A DNA stretch of 64,000 bases from Flavobacterium glaciei (GTDB lineage: Bacteria > Bacteroidota > Bacteroidia > Flavobacteriales > Flavobacteriaceae): positions 1 to 64,000 of the forward strand of contig NZ_QQBA01000004.1 of the NCBI RefSeq assembly GCF_003350545.1, given 5' to 3'. The notes beneath the pieces are model-generated. The model had not been told where the DNA came from and did not search any database. It was given only the letters and a program-made list of their open reading frames with translations. The position numbers and the translations under genes are program-made. Below, piece after piece: positions 7,924 through 16,900 of this stretch (the first letter of the stretch is position 1; each line of letters opens with the position of its first letter).

Positions 7924-8282
7924 TTACTTTTTTTTATTTTAAGGTAATTAATTAATACTGACTGGTTTCATAGAGGATTTTTTTATGATGAATCCAAAAT
8001 GATTATTGAATCAATATATTCTAGTTTACCAAATTTTGCTGAATGCAAAAGCGGATTTACAAATTTTAAACAACAATTATTTTGTTTAAATAATTTGTCA
8101 CAAAGTTAAACAAAAAATACAAATCTTCAACACAATCTAAACTTTAGTGGGCAATATTTAATTTAGTTTTCATCAACTTAATAACACAACTAAAAAATAA
8201 TTTTTCATTGTGTCGTAATAACACAATTATTTTTTTACATTTGGAAACTATAAAATGCTACTAGACTGATAAATAAACCATC
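7924..8282. other. AT-rich intergenic region between divergent genes
   Basis: About 360 bp separate the divergent DUF2452 and glycosidase genes. Apart from the promoter noted at 8208-8243 and two short ATAACACAA direct repeats around 8180-8226, I see no gene or RNA. Confidence 0.4.
8208..8243 (+). promoter_or_regulatory. Predicted promoter of the family 3 glycosidase
   Basis: TTG at 8208-8210 and TACATTTG at 8236-8243 match the Bacteroidota -33 and -7 elements with a slightly long spacer. The ATG follows 40 nt after the -7 box. Confidence 0.5.
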
Positions 8283-10613
8283 ATGAAAACAAAAATTCTA
8301 TTATTCCCTTCTATATTGTTACTAGCTGTATCATTGAAGGCACAATCTAAATGGACCGAAACCACAAAAGACTCCCACGCTATTATCCAAAATAAAGGTG
8401 GGCAAACATTAGGCTACTCCCCAAAATCTGGAATTAAAATCATACAAGTTGATGGTTATGCATTTAAAGACTTAAACAAAAACGGCAAGCTAGATATTTA
8501 TGAAGATTGGAGAAAACCAGTAGCGGAACGCGCCAAAGATCTTGCTGCTAAAATGACGGTAGAGCAAATGGCCGGATTAATGTTATACAGCAGGCACCAA
8601 GCAATTCCTGCCGCGGAAGCCGGAATGTTTACAGGGACATACAATGGAATACCATTTTCTAAAAGTGCTGCAAAATCATCTGATTTATCTGACCAGCAAA
8701 TTGCATTTTTAACCAAAGATAATTTACGACATGTACTAATGACTTCTGTTGAAAGTCCAATAGTTGCAGCAACATGGAATAATAATATACAAGCATTAGT
8801 TGAAGGCATTGGAATGGGAATCCCTTCTAACAACAGTTCTGACCCAAGAAACGGTGCCAATAAAGATGCCGAATACAATGCGGGTTCTGGTGGCGCTATC
8901 TCACAATGGCCAGAAGAATTAGGATTAGCGGCTACTTTTGATGCCGCTATCACGGAACAATTTGGCGCTATTGCTGCCAAAGAATACAGAGCGATGGGAA
9001 TCACCACTGCGCTATCACCTCAGATTGATTTGGCAACAGAACCAAGATGGAATCGTTTTGTGGGTACTTTTGGCGAAGACCCAAAGCTGGCGACAGCTAT
9101 GGCAAGAGCTTATGTAGATGGATTTCAAACATCACCCAAATCGATTAAATCGTATGAAGGATGGGGCAATCAAAGCGTCAACGCAATGGTTAAGCACTGG
9201 CCAAGTGGTGGTCCAGAAGAAGGAGGTCGTGATGGACATTTTGCGTACGGGAAATTTGCAGTATATCCGGGAAATAATTTCGAAACACATTTAAAACCGT
9301 TCACAGAGGGTGCTTTTAAATTAAAAGGCGCTACTAAAAAAGCCTCCGCAGTAATGCCATATTATACGATTTCGTTTGATCAGGATAAAAAATATGGGGA
9401 GAATGTGGGTAACGGATTCAGTAAATACATAATTACGGATTTATTAAGAAACCAATATGGGTATAATGGAGTAGTTTGTACCGATTGGTTGATTACTGCA
9501 GATGAAGGAGCTAAACCAGATATTTTTTCGGGAAAATCTTGGGGTGTTGAAAAACTAAGTGTAGCCGAAAGACATTATAAAGTCCTGATGGCAGGAGTCG
9601 ATCAATTTGGTGGAAATAATGACATTAATCCTGTGCTTGAAGCATACCAAATGGGAATACAAGAACATGGCGAATCATTTATGCGAAAGCGTTTTGAGCA
9701 ATCTGCAGTACGTTTGCTTTTGAATATTTTTAGAGTGGGATTATTCGAAAATGCCTATTTAGACCCTAATGAGACCAAAGCTATTGTAGGGAAACCAGAG
9801 TTTATGAAAGCTGGATACGATGCGCAATTGAAATCGGTTGTGATGATTAAAAATCAGAATAAGACCTTGCCAATTGTAAAAGGGAAGACGGTTTATATCC
9901 CAAAAAGGGTTACTCCGGCAGGAATCAACTTTTTTGGTCAACCATCACCAGAAAAAATTGAATATCCGGTTAATTTAGAATTGATTAAAAAATATTATGA
10001 CGTAACGGAAGATCCTACTAAAGCTGATTTTGCGATTGTATTTATCAAAAGCCCGATAAGTGGCGGATACAGCAGAGCCGACAGAGAAGCCGGCGGAAAT
10101 GGATATGTGCCAATCAGTTTACAATTAAAAGATTATACCGCAATTGATGCCAGATCGCAAAGTATTGCTGCCGGTGATCCTGTGATTGACCCAACGATTA
10201 CCAACCGTTCGTATCTCAATAAAACGTCAAAATCAAATTCGTACCCAGATTTAAATACTATTCTGGAAACGAAAAAAGCCATGAATGGAAAGCCTGTATT
10301 GGTATCTATAAATATTTCTAATCCGATGGTTTTTGCGGAATTTGAAAAAGAGGTGGATGCCATCGTGGGCGAATTTGGCGTACAAGTAGAAGCATTGCTA
10401 GATATTGTTTCGGGTAAAACAGAACCTTCCGGATTGTTACCTTTACAAATGCCATTGAATATGTCAACCGTTGAAAAACAACTGGAGGACGTTCCTCACG
10501 ACATGATTCCGTATACAGATTCTTCTGGAAATGTGTATGATTTTGGTTTTGGATTGAACTGGAAAGGGGTAATCAAAGATGCAAGAACTGCAAAATATAA
10601 AATCAAAAAATAA
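8283..10613 (+). CDS. Secreted glycoside hydrolase family 3 beta-glucosidase-like protein
   Basis: 776 residues with a signal peptide (about 1-20, ending SLKAQ). A Ca-binding-like DLNKNGKLDIYEDW loop is followed by the GH3 (beta/alpha)8 barrel (about 80-480) and the GH3 C-terminal domain (about 520-760). Visible hallmarks are EPRWNRFVGTFGEDP, KHWPSGGPEEGGRDGH and the nucleophile segment VVCTDW with D401. The enzyme should remove beta-linked glucose or related residues in the periplasm or at the surface. It stands alone, with its own promoter and terminator, and is not in a SusCD locus, so the substrate cannot be inferred. Confidence 0.92.
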   Translation: MKTKILLFPSILLLAVSLKAQSKWTETTKDSHAIIQNKGGQTLGYSPKSGIKIIQVDGYAFKDLNKNGKLDIYEDWRKPVAERAKDLAAKMTVEQMAGLMLYSRHQAIPAAEAGMFTGTYNGIPFSKSAAKSSDLSDQQIAFLTKDNLRHVLMTSVESPIVAATWNNNIQALVEGIGMGIPSNNSSDPRNGANKDAEYNAGSGGAISQWPEELGLAATFDAAITEQFGAIAAKEYRAMGITTALSPQIDLATEPRWNRFVGTFGEDPKLATAMARAYVDGFQTSPKSIKSYEGWGNQSVNAMVKHWPSGGPEEGGRDGHFAYGKFAVYPGNNFETHLKPFTEGAFKLKGATKKASAVMPYYTISFDQDKKYGENVGNGFSKYIITDLLRNQYGYNGVVCTDWLITADEGAKPDIFSGKSWGVEKLSVAERHYKVLMAGVDQFGGNNDINPVLEAYQMGIQEHGESFMRKRFEQSAVRLLLNIFRVGLFENAYLDPNETKAIVGKPEFMKAGYDAQLKSVVMIKNQNKTLPIVKGKTVYIPKRVTPAGINFFGQPSPEKIEYPVNLELIKKYYDVTEDPTKADFAIVFIKSPISGGYSRADREAGGNGYVPISLQLKDYTAIDARSQSIAAGDPVIDPTITNRSYLNKTSKSNSYPDLNTILETKKAMNGKPVLVSINISNPMVFAEFEKEVDAIVGEFGVQVEALLDIVSGKTEPSGLLPLQMPLNMSTVEKQLEDVPHDMIPYTDSSGNVYDFGFGLNWKGVIKDARTAKYKIKK

Positions 10614-10627
10614 TTAAATTTGTTACT

Positions 10628-10657
10628 AAACCACCTAGATTTTTAGGTGGTTTTTTT
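10628..10657 (+). terminator. Intrinsic terminator after the glycosidase
   Basis: AAACCACCTA and TAGGTGGTTT form a 10-bp stem with a 6-nt loop, followed by a T-run, directly after the glycosidase stop codon. Confidence 0.9.
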
Positions 10658-10822
10658 ATTTCCAATTTCAACTTTACTTAAAAACAGGCCTCACAAAAAC
10701 AGTTCACTAATCGCTCCATTTTGTTAATTCTAAGCAAAAATAAGTTCCTAATTGAATTTTTAAGTCCTCTTTTACTACCTTTAAAAAAGATTTATATCCT
10801 AAAAGGATTAAAAACCAAAGTC

Positions 10823-11947
10823 ATGAAAAAAATCACATTAGTTTCACTTACAATTATATCTTTTCTCTCTTTCAGTTGTGATGCTCAGGTAAAATCCAAT
10901 GACATTCCTATCAAAGACGAAGTAAAAAATTACAAACTCGAAACCGTTGCTTCAGATATTGCTATCCCGTGGGGAATGACTTGGTTGCCAGACGGAGCTC
11001 TATTAGTTACCGAAAAAAGCGGAATTTTATATCATGTCAAAAACGGTACAAAAACAGAAATCAAAAATGTTCCTAAAGTATATGCTCGCGGACAAGGTGG
11101 ATTGTTAGACATAGCTTTACACCCTGAATATGCTAAAAATGGATGGATTTATATAACCTACGCTTCTGATGAAGGTGAAGGAACTGGTGGTAATACTAAA
11201 CTCATTCGAGCAAAATTATTAGACGGAAGTCTGACACAAATCGAATCGCTTTACAAAGCCACTCCGAATACTACAAAAGGACAGCATTTTGGTTCCCGAA
11301 TTGTATTTGACAACGACGGCTATTTGTATTTCTCTGTTGGGGAACGCGGGGAACATTATGTAAATCCACAAGACATTCAACGTGATGGCGGGAAAATATA
11401 TCGATTAAACGACGATGGCACCATTCCTAAAGACAATCCATTTGTAGGTCAGACAGGAGCCAAAGAAGCTATTTACACCTATGGCAATCGCAATCCGCAA
11501 GGAATGGCAAAAAACCCAGTAACAGGAGCAATCTGGGCACATGAACACGGTCCTAAAGGTGGAGATGAAATCAATATAATCAAGAAAGCGGCAAATTACG
11601 GATGGCCTGTAGTTACTTATGGAATTGATTATGACGGAACAACAATCAGTAAACAAAACGAAAAACCAGGTATTGAAAAACCTATATATTACTGGCTACC
11701 TTCTATCGCACCAAGCGGAATGACATTTGTAACCGGTGATAAATATCCAGACTTGAAAGGACATTTATTAGTAGGTTCTTTAAAATTCCAATATCTTGAA
11801 TTGCTAAAATTGAAAGGCAATGAAGTTGTGGGAAGACAAAAAATTGCAACTGATATTGGGCGTGTGCGTAATGTAGTGCAAGGTCCAGATGGTTATATTT
11901 ATATGGGCGTGGAAGGAAAAGGAATTGTAAAAATTATACCAAATTAG
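10823..11947 (+). CDS. PQQ-dependent soluble aldose sugar dehydrogenase, lipoprotein
   Basis: The start chosen at 10823 gives 374 residues with a lipoprotein signal MKKITLVSLTIISFLSFSC (C19); an upstream in-frame TTG at 10721 would hide it. The body is a six-bladed propeller of the Asd/YliI glucose-sorbosone dehydrogenase family: PWGMTWLPDG, GQGGLLDIALHPEY, HFGSRIVFDNDGYLYFSVG and NPQGMAKNP..WAHEHGPKGGDE. Such enzymes oxidise aldoses with bound PQQ and pass electrons to a cytochrome c. The next gene, starting directly after this stop codon, is exactly such a cytochrome. PQQ synthesis genes are absent from the window. Confidence 0.9.
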   Translation: MKKITLVSLTIISFLSFSCDAQVKSNDIPIKDEVKNYKLETVASDIAIPWGMTWLPDGALLVTEKSGILYHVKNGTKTEIKNVPKVYARGQGGLLDIALHPEYAKNGWIYITYASDEGEGTGGNTKLIRAKLLDGSLTQIESLYKATPNTTKGQHFGSRIVFDNDGYLYFSVGERGEHYVNPQDIQRDGGKIYRLNDDGTIPKDNPFVGQTGAKEAIYTYGNRNPQGMAKNPVTGAIWAHEHGPKGGDEINIIKKAANYGWPVVTYGIDYDGTTISKQNEKPGIEKPIYYWLPSIAPSGMTFVTGDKYPDLKGHLLVGSLKFQYLELLKLKGNEVVGRQKIATDIGRVRNVVQGPDGYIYMGVEGKGIVKIIPN

Positions 11948-12394
11948 ATGATGTTGACAACGAAATTATTTTTAGGATTTGGAATGTTTGTATTGGGAAA
12001 CTTCTCTTTCGAAAACCCATTTTCAGCAGAAAACTATAGAGACTTAAATACCGAAATTACTGCAAATTCAAAACTTCAGTCACCCGGAAAAGAAATTTAT
12101 GCTGATTTTTGCATGCAATGTCATGGTGCAAATGGCAAAGGAGATACTAAAAATTTCCCTCCTCTTGATGGTTCTGACTGGCTGAAAACCAAGAGAAACG
12201 AAAGCATCGCTGCAGTAAAATTTGGACAAAGTGGCGAAATTGTTGTCAATAAAATAAAATACAATAGCAGCATGCCAACAATGGGTCTTACAAATCAAGA
12301 AGTAGCCGATGTGATGAATTACATCATGACTTCTTGGAGTAATAAACAAACTAAAATCGTTACTGAGGAAGAAGTCGCTGCCATAAAAAAATAA
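11948..12394 (+). CDS. Periplasmic mono-haem cytochrome c
   Basis: 148 residues with an N-terminal signal/anchor (about 1-20). The haem motif is CMQCH (C55, C58, H59), and a likely axial methionine is M109 in SSMPTMG. The fold is a class I cytochrome c of the cytochrome cbb3-subunit-like type. The ATG follows the dehydrogenase stop with no gap, so the pair is one transcript and the cytochrome is the likely electron acceptor of the PQQ enzyme. A second ATG at 11951 is equally possible. Confidence 0.92.
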   Translation: MMLTTKLFLGFGMFVLGNFSFENPFSAENYRDLNTEITANSKLQSPGKEIYADFCMQCHGANGKGDTKNFPPLDGSDWLKTKRNESIAAVKFGQSGEIVVNKIKYNSSMPTMGLTNQEVADVMNYIMTSWSNKQTKIVTEEEVAAIKK

Positions 12395-12416
12395 AATGTG
12401 GACTTAGGATTTCTAT

Positions 12417-14495
12417 CTAAAAAACATAAGCTACTGAAAAGCCTCCATAATAATTGACAGGATTTCCCGGATAAAAATATCGTGGAGCAGCAGAGCCAAA
12501 ACCAACAGCATTGGGCAAAATGTTTGCAGCGTATTTGGTGTCCAAAGCGTTGTTAATTCCAGCATTCAGCTCCGTTTTCAAGACTTTAAGAATTGTAAAA
12601 ACATAAGTCGTTTTAATGTCAAGCAACGAATACCGCTCACTGTATTTAGTATTGGAATCATTCAACGGAATTTTACTCATCGTTCGGAAAGAAGTGTTGA
12701 CACTAAATCCTTTTTTTGTATTTAAGTCCACCCCAAAGTTGAATTGTTTTTCAGGAACGCCCGTCAATTGGTTTCCCGAAAAATCTGAGTTACCATCCAA
12801 GAATTCTTTGAACTTAAAATCATTCACCGCTCCTGAAAAATAAGGTGTGATTTGAAATTGGGTTCGTTCTAAAAGTCTGTAATTAACCAAGAATTCTAAT
12901 CCTGAATGTGAACTACTACCTGCATTAATACCTACAAACTGATCATTAGCGGTACGTCGTGCCACTAATAAATTTTTGATTTGTGTGGTATAAAACGTTA
13001 CTTCGGTGTATACTTTATTTTCAAGCCAATTCCCTTTGAAACCCAATTCGTAATTCCAACCTATTTCTGGTTTCAAATCAGTGTTTATTTGACCTTCGGG
13101 AGTCAATGTTTCAGCAACTGATGGAACCGAAAATCCTTTACTGACAGATGTAAATATGTTTTTTCCTTTGCTAACTTGATACGACAAACCAACTCTTGGC
13201 GACCACACATTTCCAAAAGTAAAAGGCATCTTTTGATCGCTAGAATTATTCTCGAAAACATCTTCTAACGAATATTTTGTTGTGTTTAATGCCATTCCGG
13301 TTTCCAGATGCAGTTTTTCTGATATCCAAAATTCCATCTGTAAAAAGTAGTTAGTGTAATTTCTGTTTTGCATAATACTGCTAAATTCGTCACCTTGAAT
13401 ACTGCCCTGACCCGGTTGTGACTGGTATAAATTTCGATACAAGGTATAGTTGTATTTTTCCGTTAATAATTCGGTACCAAAACTCAATTCAAACGGCAAG
13501 GAAAACAATCGGTCTTTGTAATTCACATTAGAACGAAAACCCACCGAACTTGTATTATCGTCCAAAATATCAAAAGGTCTGGGTTCATAAGCGTCTTTAA
13601 AATTAGAAAAAACACTAGTTTGAATAGACCATTTCTCAGAAAATTGATGATCGTATCCCAACCCTAGCATGTATTTATCATACGACTCAAAACCTTGTGC
13701 AGCTGCCCAAGTAGCGGCTGCTTTCTCAGGATTATTTTTAAAATCCGTCTCATTGATAGAACTTGGAATAAATGCTTTCAATCGAGTGAATGTTCCTACA
13801 AATGACAAATCACCTTTTGAACTAATTTTTTGATTGCCGTGCAGATTAAATGATTTTCTGTTATAAGAACTGTTGGCTCTAAATCCATCGCTTTCTAAAT
13901 CTGTATAACTGGTAAATACATTCGTTTTAGAATCGCTGTATCCTGCTGAAAGTCGTTGTTGCAACAATCCAAAACTCCCGAAAGTGACCGTTGATTTCCC
14001 GAACGATTCTAATAATGGAGTTTCTCTTGAAAACAGCTGAATTACTCCGCCCAAACCGGAACCAAAACTAGTGGAATTTGGTCCTTTTATGATTTCTATT
14101 TTTTCGATTGCTGCTAAATCAATATCGTCAATCGTAGTTTCGCCTTCACCCGAAGTTAGCGGAATCCCATCAAAATAAGCTTTAATTTTATTAGTCCCAA
14201 ATTGCGATCGGGCGCCAATACCTCGAATTGTAATTCTATTGGTATTCAAAGCGCCTTGTTGCATTGTAACTCCGGGAATTTTATTAAAAACTGGAGTCAA
14301 GATAATTCCGTCACTTTTATTGATATCGGCGGTAGTAATCACTGAAACGGATGTCGCAACATTTTGAAGTACATTTTTAATCGGTGAACCCTTCAACGTG
14401 ATTTCTGAAAGTGTAATAGTGTCTTTTTTTATTTGGCCAAAAACAGCAGCAATACTGCATAAAAAAAGGAGGAAAGAAAGGCGATTTTTGAACAA
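12417..14495 (-). CDS. TonB-dependent outer membrane receptor, possibly a PQQ importer
   Basis: 692 residues. A signal peptide (about 1-20) is followed by a plug domain (about 30-150: SVSVITTADI, ITIRGIGARSQFG, YFDGIPLTSGEGETTIDDIDL, IEIIKGPNSTSFGSG) and a beta-barrel ending in the usual C-terminal aromatic (AYVF). The RGxGxRSxxG..YxDGIP segment and the C-terminal RYFYPGNPVNYYGG recall E. coli PqqU (YncD). Convergent placement 22 bp from a PQQ enzyme and its cytochrome fits PQQ uptake; that substrate is inference, and iron chelates remain possible. The only available start is TTG; no ATG lies between it and the upstream stop codon. Confidence 0.9.
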   Translation of the reverse strand: MFKNRLSFLLFLCSIAAVFGQIKKDTITLSEITLKGSPIKNVLQNVATSVSVITTADINKSDGIILTPVFNKIPGVTMQQGALNTNRITIRGIGARSQFGTNKIKAYFDGIPLTSGEGETTIDDIDLAAIEKIEIIKGPNSTSFGSGLGGVIQLFSRETPLLESFGKSTVTFGSFGLLQQRLSAGYSDSKTNVFTSYTDLESDGFRANSSYNRKSFNLHGNQKISSKGDLSFVGTFTRLKAFIPSSINETDFKNNPEKAAATWAAAQGFESYDKYMLGLGYDHQFSEKWSIQTSVFSNFKDAYEPRPFDILDDNTSSVGFRSNVNYKDRLFSLPFELSFGTELLTEKYNYTLYRNLYQSQPGQGSIQGDEFSSIMQNRNYTNYFLQMEFWISEKLHLETGMALNTTKYSLEDVFENNSSDQKMPFTFGNVWSPRVGLSYQVSKGKNIFTSVSKGFSVPSVAETLTPEGQINTDLKPEIGWNYELGFKGNWLENKVYTEVTFYTTQIKNLLVARRTANDQFVGINAGSSSHSGLEFLVNYRLLERTQFQITPYFSGAVNDFKFKEFLDGNSDFSGNQLTGVPEKQFNFGVDLNTKKGFSVNTSFRTMSKIPLNDSNTKYSERYSLLDIKTTYVFTILKVLKTELNAGINNALDTKYAANILPNAVGFGSAAPRYFYPGNPVNYYGGFSVAYVF

Positions 14496-14823
14496 TTGTA
14501 TACTGTTTAAAGGAGTTAAAAACTTTTTATAAAGTTAGCTTTTTCTTTCTGTTTCCAAAACCATTTTAGAACAAAGAAGGAATCTATATAAATTCTAATA
14601 TATCTGTAAAAATAAAATTTGTTTACTATTAGTTGTTGTTATGAATTCGATTAAATGTTCTATAAAATTACATAAAACCGTAAATTATATAAAAAATACA
14701 GTTCTTAAACACTTCTTAACTTGAAAAGGCGTTCTTTAAAAATCTTACCTTTGTGATTGAAATTAGAATTAAATTATCTTTAGACTTCGATATTCCTTTT
14801 AATAAAAATAAAAGTATTTACTT
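14496..14823. other. Divergent intergenic region with a clear plus-strand promoter
   Basis: About 330 bp of AT-rich DNA between the TonB receptor and the lipoprotein gene. It must hold the receptor promoter, for which I see no exact box, and the plus-strand promoter listed separately. No ORF is credible. Confidence 0.5.
14721..14753 (+). promoter_or_regulatory. Predicted promoter of the lipoprotein/deacetylase pair
   Basis: TTG at 14721-14723 and TACCTTTG at 14746-14753 are an exact match to both Bacteroidota promoter boxes with a 22-nt spacer. The lipoprotein ATG is 70 nt downstream. Confidence 0.7.
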
Positions 14824-15852
14824 ATGAAAAAACTAACACTTGCATGTATCACACTTCCTTTATTGTTGTTGAGTACTTTATCCTGCGACCGTGGAAAAGC
14901 AGCCGATACTGTAAACGGAATAACTACAACCGAAACTGAAAAAGCGGATTCAATTGAAAAAAAGGCTGTTCAAACCATTGATACAGTCGATTTCAATAAA
15001 AGAATGATTGCTTTAAGCAACAATGACACAACGGGAAGATGGCCTGTAAAAGCGCCTTATCCATTGCCCGGTGCATTATTGCCTTACAATCGAATTATTG
15101 CCTATTACGGGAATTTATATTCGACAAGGATGGGAATCTTAGGCGAAATCCCTCGAAAAGAAATGCTGGCTAAACTGCAAGGCGAAGTAGCTAAATGGCA
15201 GGCAGCTGATTCCACCGTAAAAGCAATTCCTGCTTTGCACTACATTGCAGTAACGGCTCAAGGCGCACCTGGAAAAAATAATATGCACCGCTTGCGAATG
15301 CCTTTTAAACAAATTGATACTGTTATTAGTTGGGCAAAACCCATCAATGCATTAGTGTTTTTAGATATTCAGGTAGGTCACAGTACGGTGAAAGCTGAAG
15401 TAGCAGAATTAGAAAAATACCTTTCTATGCCAAATGTACATCTTGGAATTGACCCTGAATTTTCGATGAAAAACGGAGAACGTCCAGGATCTAAAATCGG
15501 GCATTTTACGGCAGCGGATATTAATGATGCCATTACTATTTTAGCAGATATTGTCCGCAAAAACAAACTGACTCCAAAAGTGTTAGTAATCCACCGTTTT
15601 ACACAAGGAATGGTAAAAAATTATAAAGAAATCAAAACCGTTCCTGAGGTACAAATCGTAATGGATATGGATGGTTTTGGGAGTAAGGTATTAAAAAAAG
15701 ATTCTTACGTAAGTTATATTTATAGAGAACCTGTACAATTTGCCGGTTTTAAATTGTTTTATAAAAACGACAATAAAAAAGATTGGAAAATGTACAGCCC
15801 GGAAGAATTAGTAAAATTTACTCCAAAACCGATTTATATTCAGTACCAATAA
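14824..15852 (+). CDS. Conserved lipoprotein of unknown function
   Basis: 342 residues with a lipoprotein signal (lipobox ending at C21). A low-complexity linker (about 22-60) precedes one globular domain. Segments such as LPYNRIIAYYGN, ALHYIAVTAQGAPG, NALVFLDIQVG, VHLGIDPEFSMKNGERPG and KVLVIHRFTQGM alternate strands with helices. Acidic residues sit at strand ends, suggesting a TIM-barrel-like, perhaps glycosidase-like, fold. I do not recognise a named family. It is 15 nt upstream of a polysaccharide deacetylase lipoprotein, so both probably act on a cell-surface glycan. Confidence 0.75.
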   Translation: MKKLTLACITLPLLLLSTLSCDRGKAADTVNGITTTETEKADSIEKKAVQTIDTVDFNKRMIALSNNDTTGRWPVKAPYPLPGALLPYNRIIAYYGNLYSTRMGILGEIPRKEMLAKLQGEVAKWQAADSTVKAIPALHYIAVTAQGAPGKNNMHRLRMPFKQIDTVISWAKPINALVFLDIQVGHSTVKAEVAELEKYLSMPNVHLGIDPEFSMKNGERPGSKIGHFTAADINDAITILADIVRKNKLTPKVLVIHRFTQGMVKNYKEIKTVPEVQIVMDMDGFGSKVLKKDSYVSYIYREPVQFAGFKLFYKNDNKKDWKMYSPEELVKFTPKPIYIQYQ

Positions 15853-15867
15853 ATTACCATTGAATTC

Positions 15868-16716
15868 ATGAAAAATATTTTTTATTCCGTTTTCGTTGGG
15901 CTTTTTGTAGTAGTGGGTTGCCAATCAGAACCCCGTAAAACAGTTCCTGAAGTTCCGCTTGTTGCTGCTCCCACAAAAGTTGTAGCTCCTAAAAAAGTTG
16001 CTGCAAATGCCGCGACCATACTTTCAAAAAAAGAAGTGCCTATTTTATGTTATCATAACATCAGGGATTTTAACGCCAGTGCGAGTGGAAATGTGAAAGT
16101 ATATACCGTAAAACCGCCTGCTTTTGCAGAACAAATGAAAACGCTAGCTGATGAAGGCTACGAAACCATTTTGCCAGAACAATTGTATAATTATTTAGTT
16201 TTTGATGGCCCATTACCTGCAAAACCAATCATGATTACCTTTGATGATACTCGGGAAGAACAATTCAGCATTGGCGCAGCTGAGATGAAAAAATACGGTT
16301 TCAAAGGAGTGTTTTTTATAATGACAGTATCCATCAACCGTCCTGGATATATGAGCAAAGAACAAATCAAAAGCTTGTCTGACGACGGACATGTGGTAGG
16401 CGCGCACACTTGGGATCATCATATGGTTACAAAGTATACTGGCGACGACTGGAATACACAATTAGTCAAACCAAAAGCAAAACTGGAGGAAATTATAGGG
16501 AAACCAGTAACTGATTTTGCCTATCCGTTTGGTTTATGGAATACAGCCGCAATTCCTGAAATAAAAAAGAGTGATTATAAAATGGCTTATATTTTAGCAA
16601 CCAAAAGAGATTCTGTTGATCCATTACACACCATTAGGCGTATTATTGTCTCAGGGACTTGGTCTATAGAAGGTACAATGAAGGCTATAAATTCTTCTTT
16701 TATTAAATCAGAATAG
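15868..16716 (+). CDS. Polysaccharide deacetylase (NodB/CE4) lipoprotein
   Basis: 282 residues. Lipobox VVVGC (C18), an Ala/Pro/Val-rich linker (20-55), then a CE4 domain. Metal and catalytic motifs are visible: TFDD (D126, D127), GAHTWDHH (H180, H184) and FAYPFGLWN. It opens with PILCYHNI, as in PgaB/IcaB-like deacetylases. Members remove N- or O-acetyl groups from peptidoglycan, poly-N-acetylglucosamine or xylan; the substrate here is unknown. It forms a two-gene operon with the preceding lipoprotein. Confidence 0.9.
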   Translation: MKNIFYSVFVGLFVVVGCQSEPRKTVPEVPLVAAPTKVVAPKKVAANAATILSKKEVPILCYHNIRDFNASASGNVKVYTVKPPAFAEQMKTLADEGYETILPEQLYNYLVFDGPLPAKPIMITFDDTREEQFSIGAAEMKKYGFKGVFFIMTVSINRPGYMSKEQIKSLSDDGHVVGAHTWDHHMVTKYTGDDWNTQLVKPKAKLEEIIGKPVTDFAYPFGLWNTAAIPEIKKSDYKMAYILATKRDSVDPLHTIRRIIVSGTWSIEGTMKAINSSFIKSE

Positions 16717-16753
16717 TCTAGTTCTGTGTAGTTCATAATAGCTTAATGTTTTT

Positions 16754-16799
16754 TGTCAGCTCGATTTAATACTAGTTCTCGACTGCGCTCGAACTGACA
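16754..16799. repeat. REP-like palindromic element
   Basis: TGTCAGCTCGA (16754-16764) and TCGAACTGACA (16789-16799) are inverted copies around an inner CTCGACTGCGCTCGA. A similar GAGCGAAGTCGAAG unit occurs at 39452-39465. I recall such units as widely scattered in Flavobacterium genomes. Confidence 0.6.
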
Positions 16800-16839
16800 T
16801 TGGACAATATATAATATCGAATAGAATAAATCTTAAATT

Positions 16840-16885
16840 AAAAAAGCACTATCGTATTCTAAGGAATATAATAGTGCTTTTTTTA
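16840..16885. terminator. Bidirectional terminator
   Basis: AAAAAGCACTA pairs with TAGTGCTTTTT around a 20-nt inner loop with its own weak pairing. It separates the convergent deacetylase and EnvC-like genes and has A/T tails suited to both directions. Confidence 0.8.
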
Positions 16886-16900
16886 TGAAAATAGTAGACT

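Noticed and set aside
8498-9007. Minus-strand 169-codon ORF
   Set aside because: It lies wholly inside the family 3 glycosidase gene, which has a complete and conserved protein; the ORF has no family similarity.
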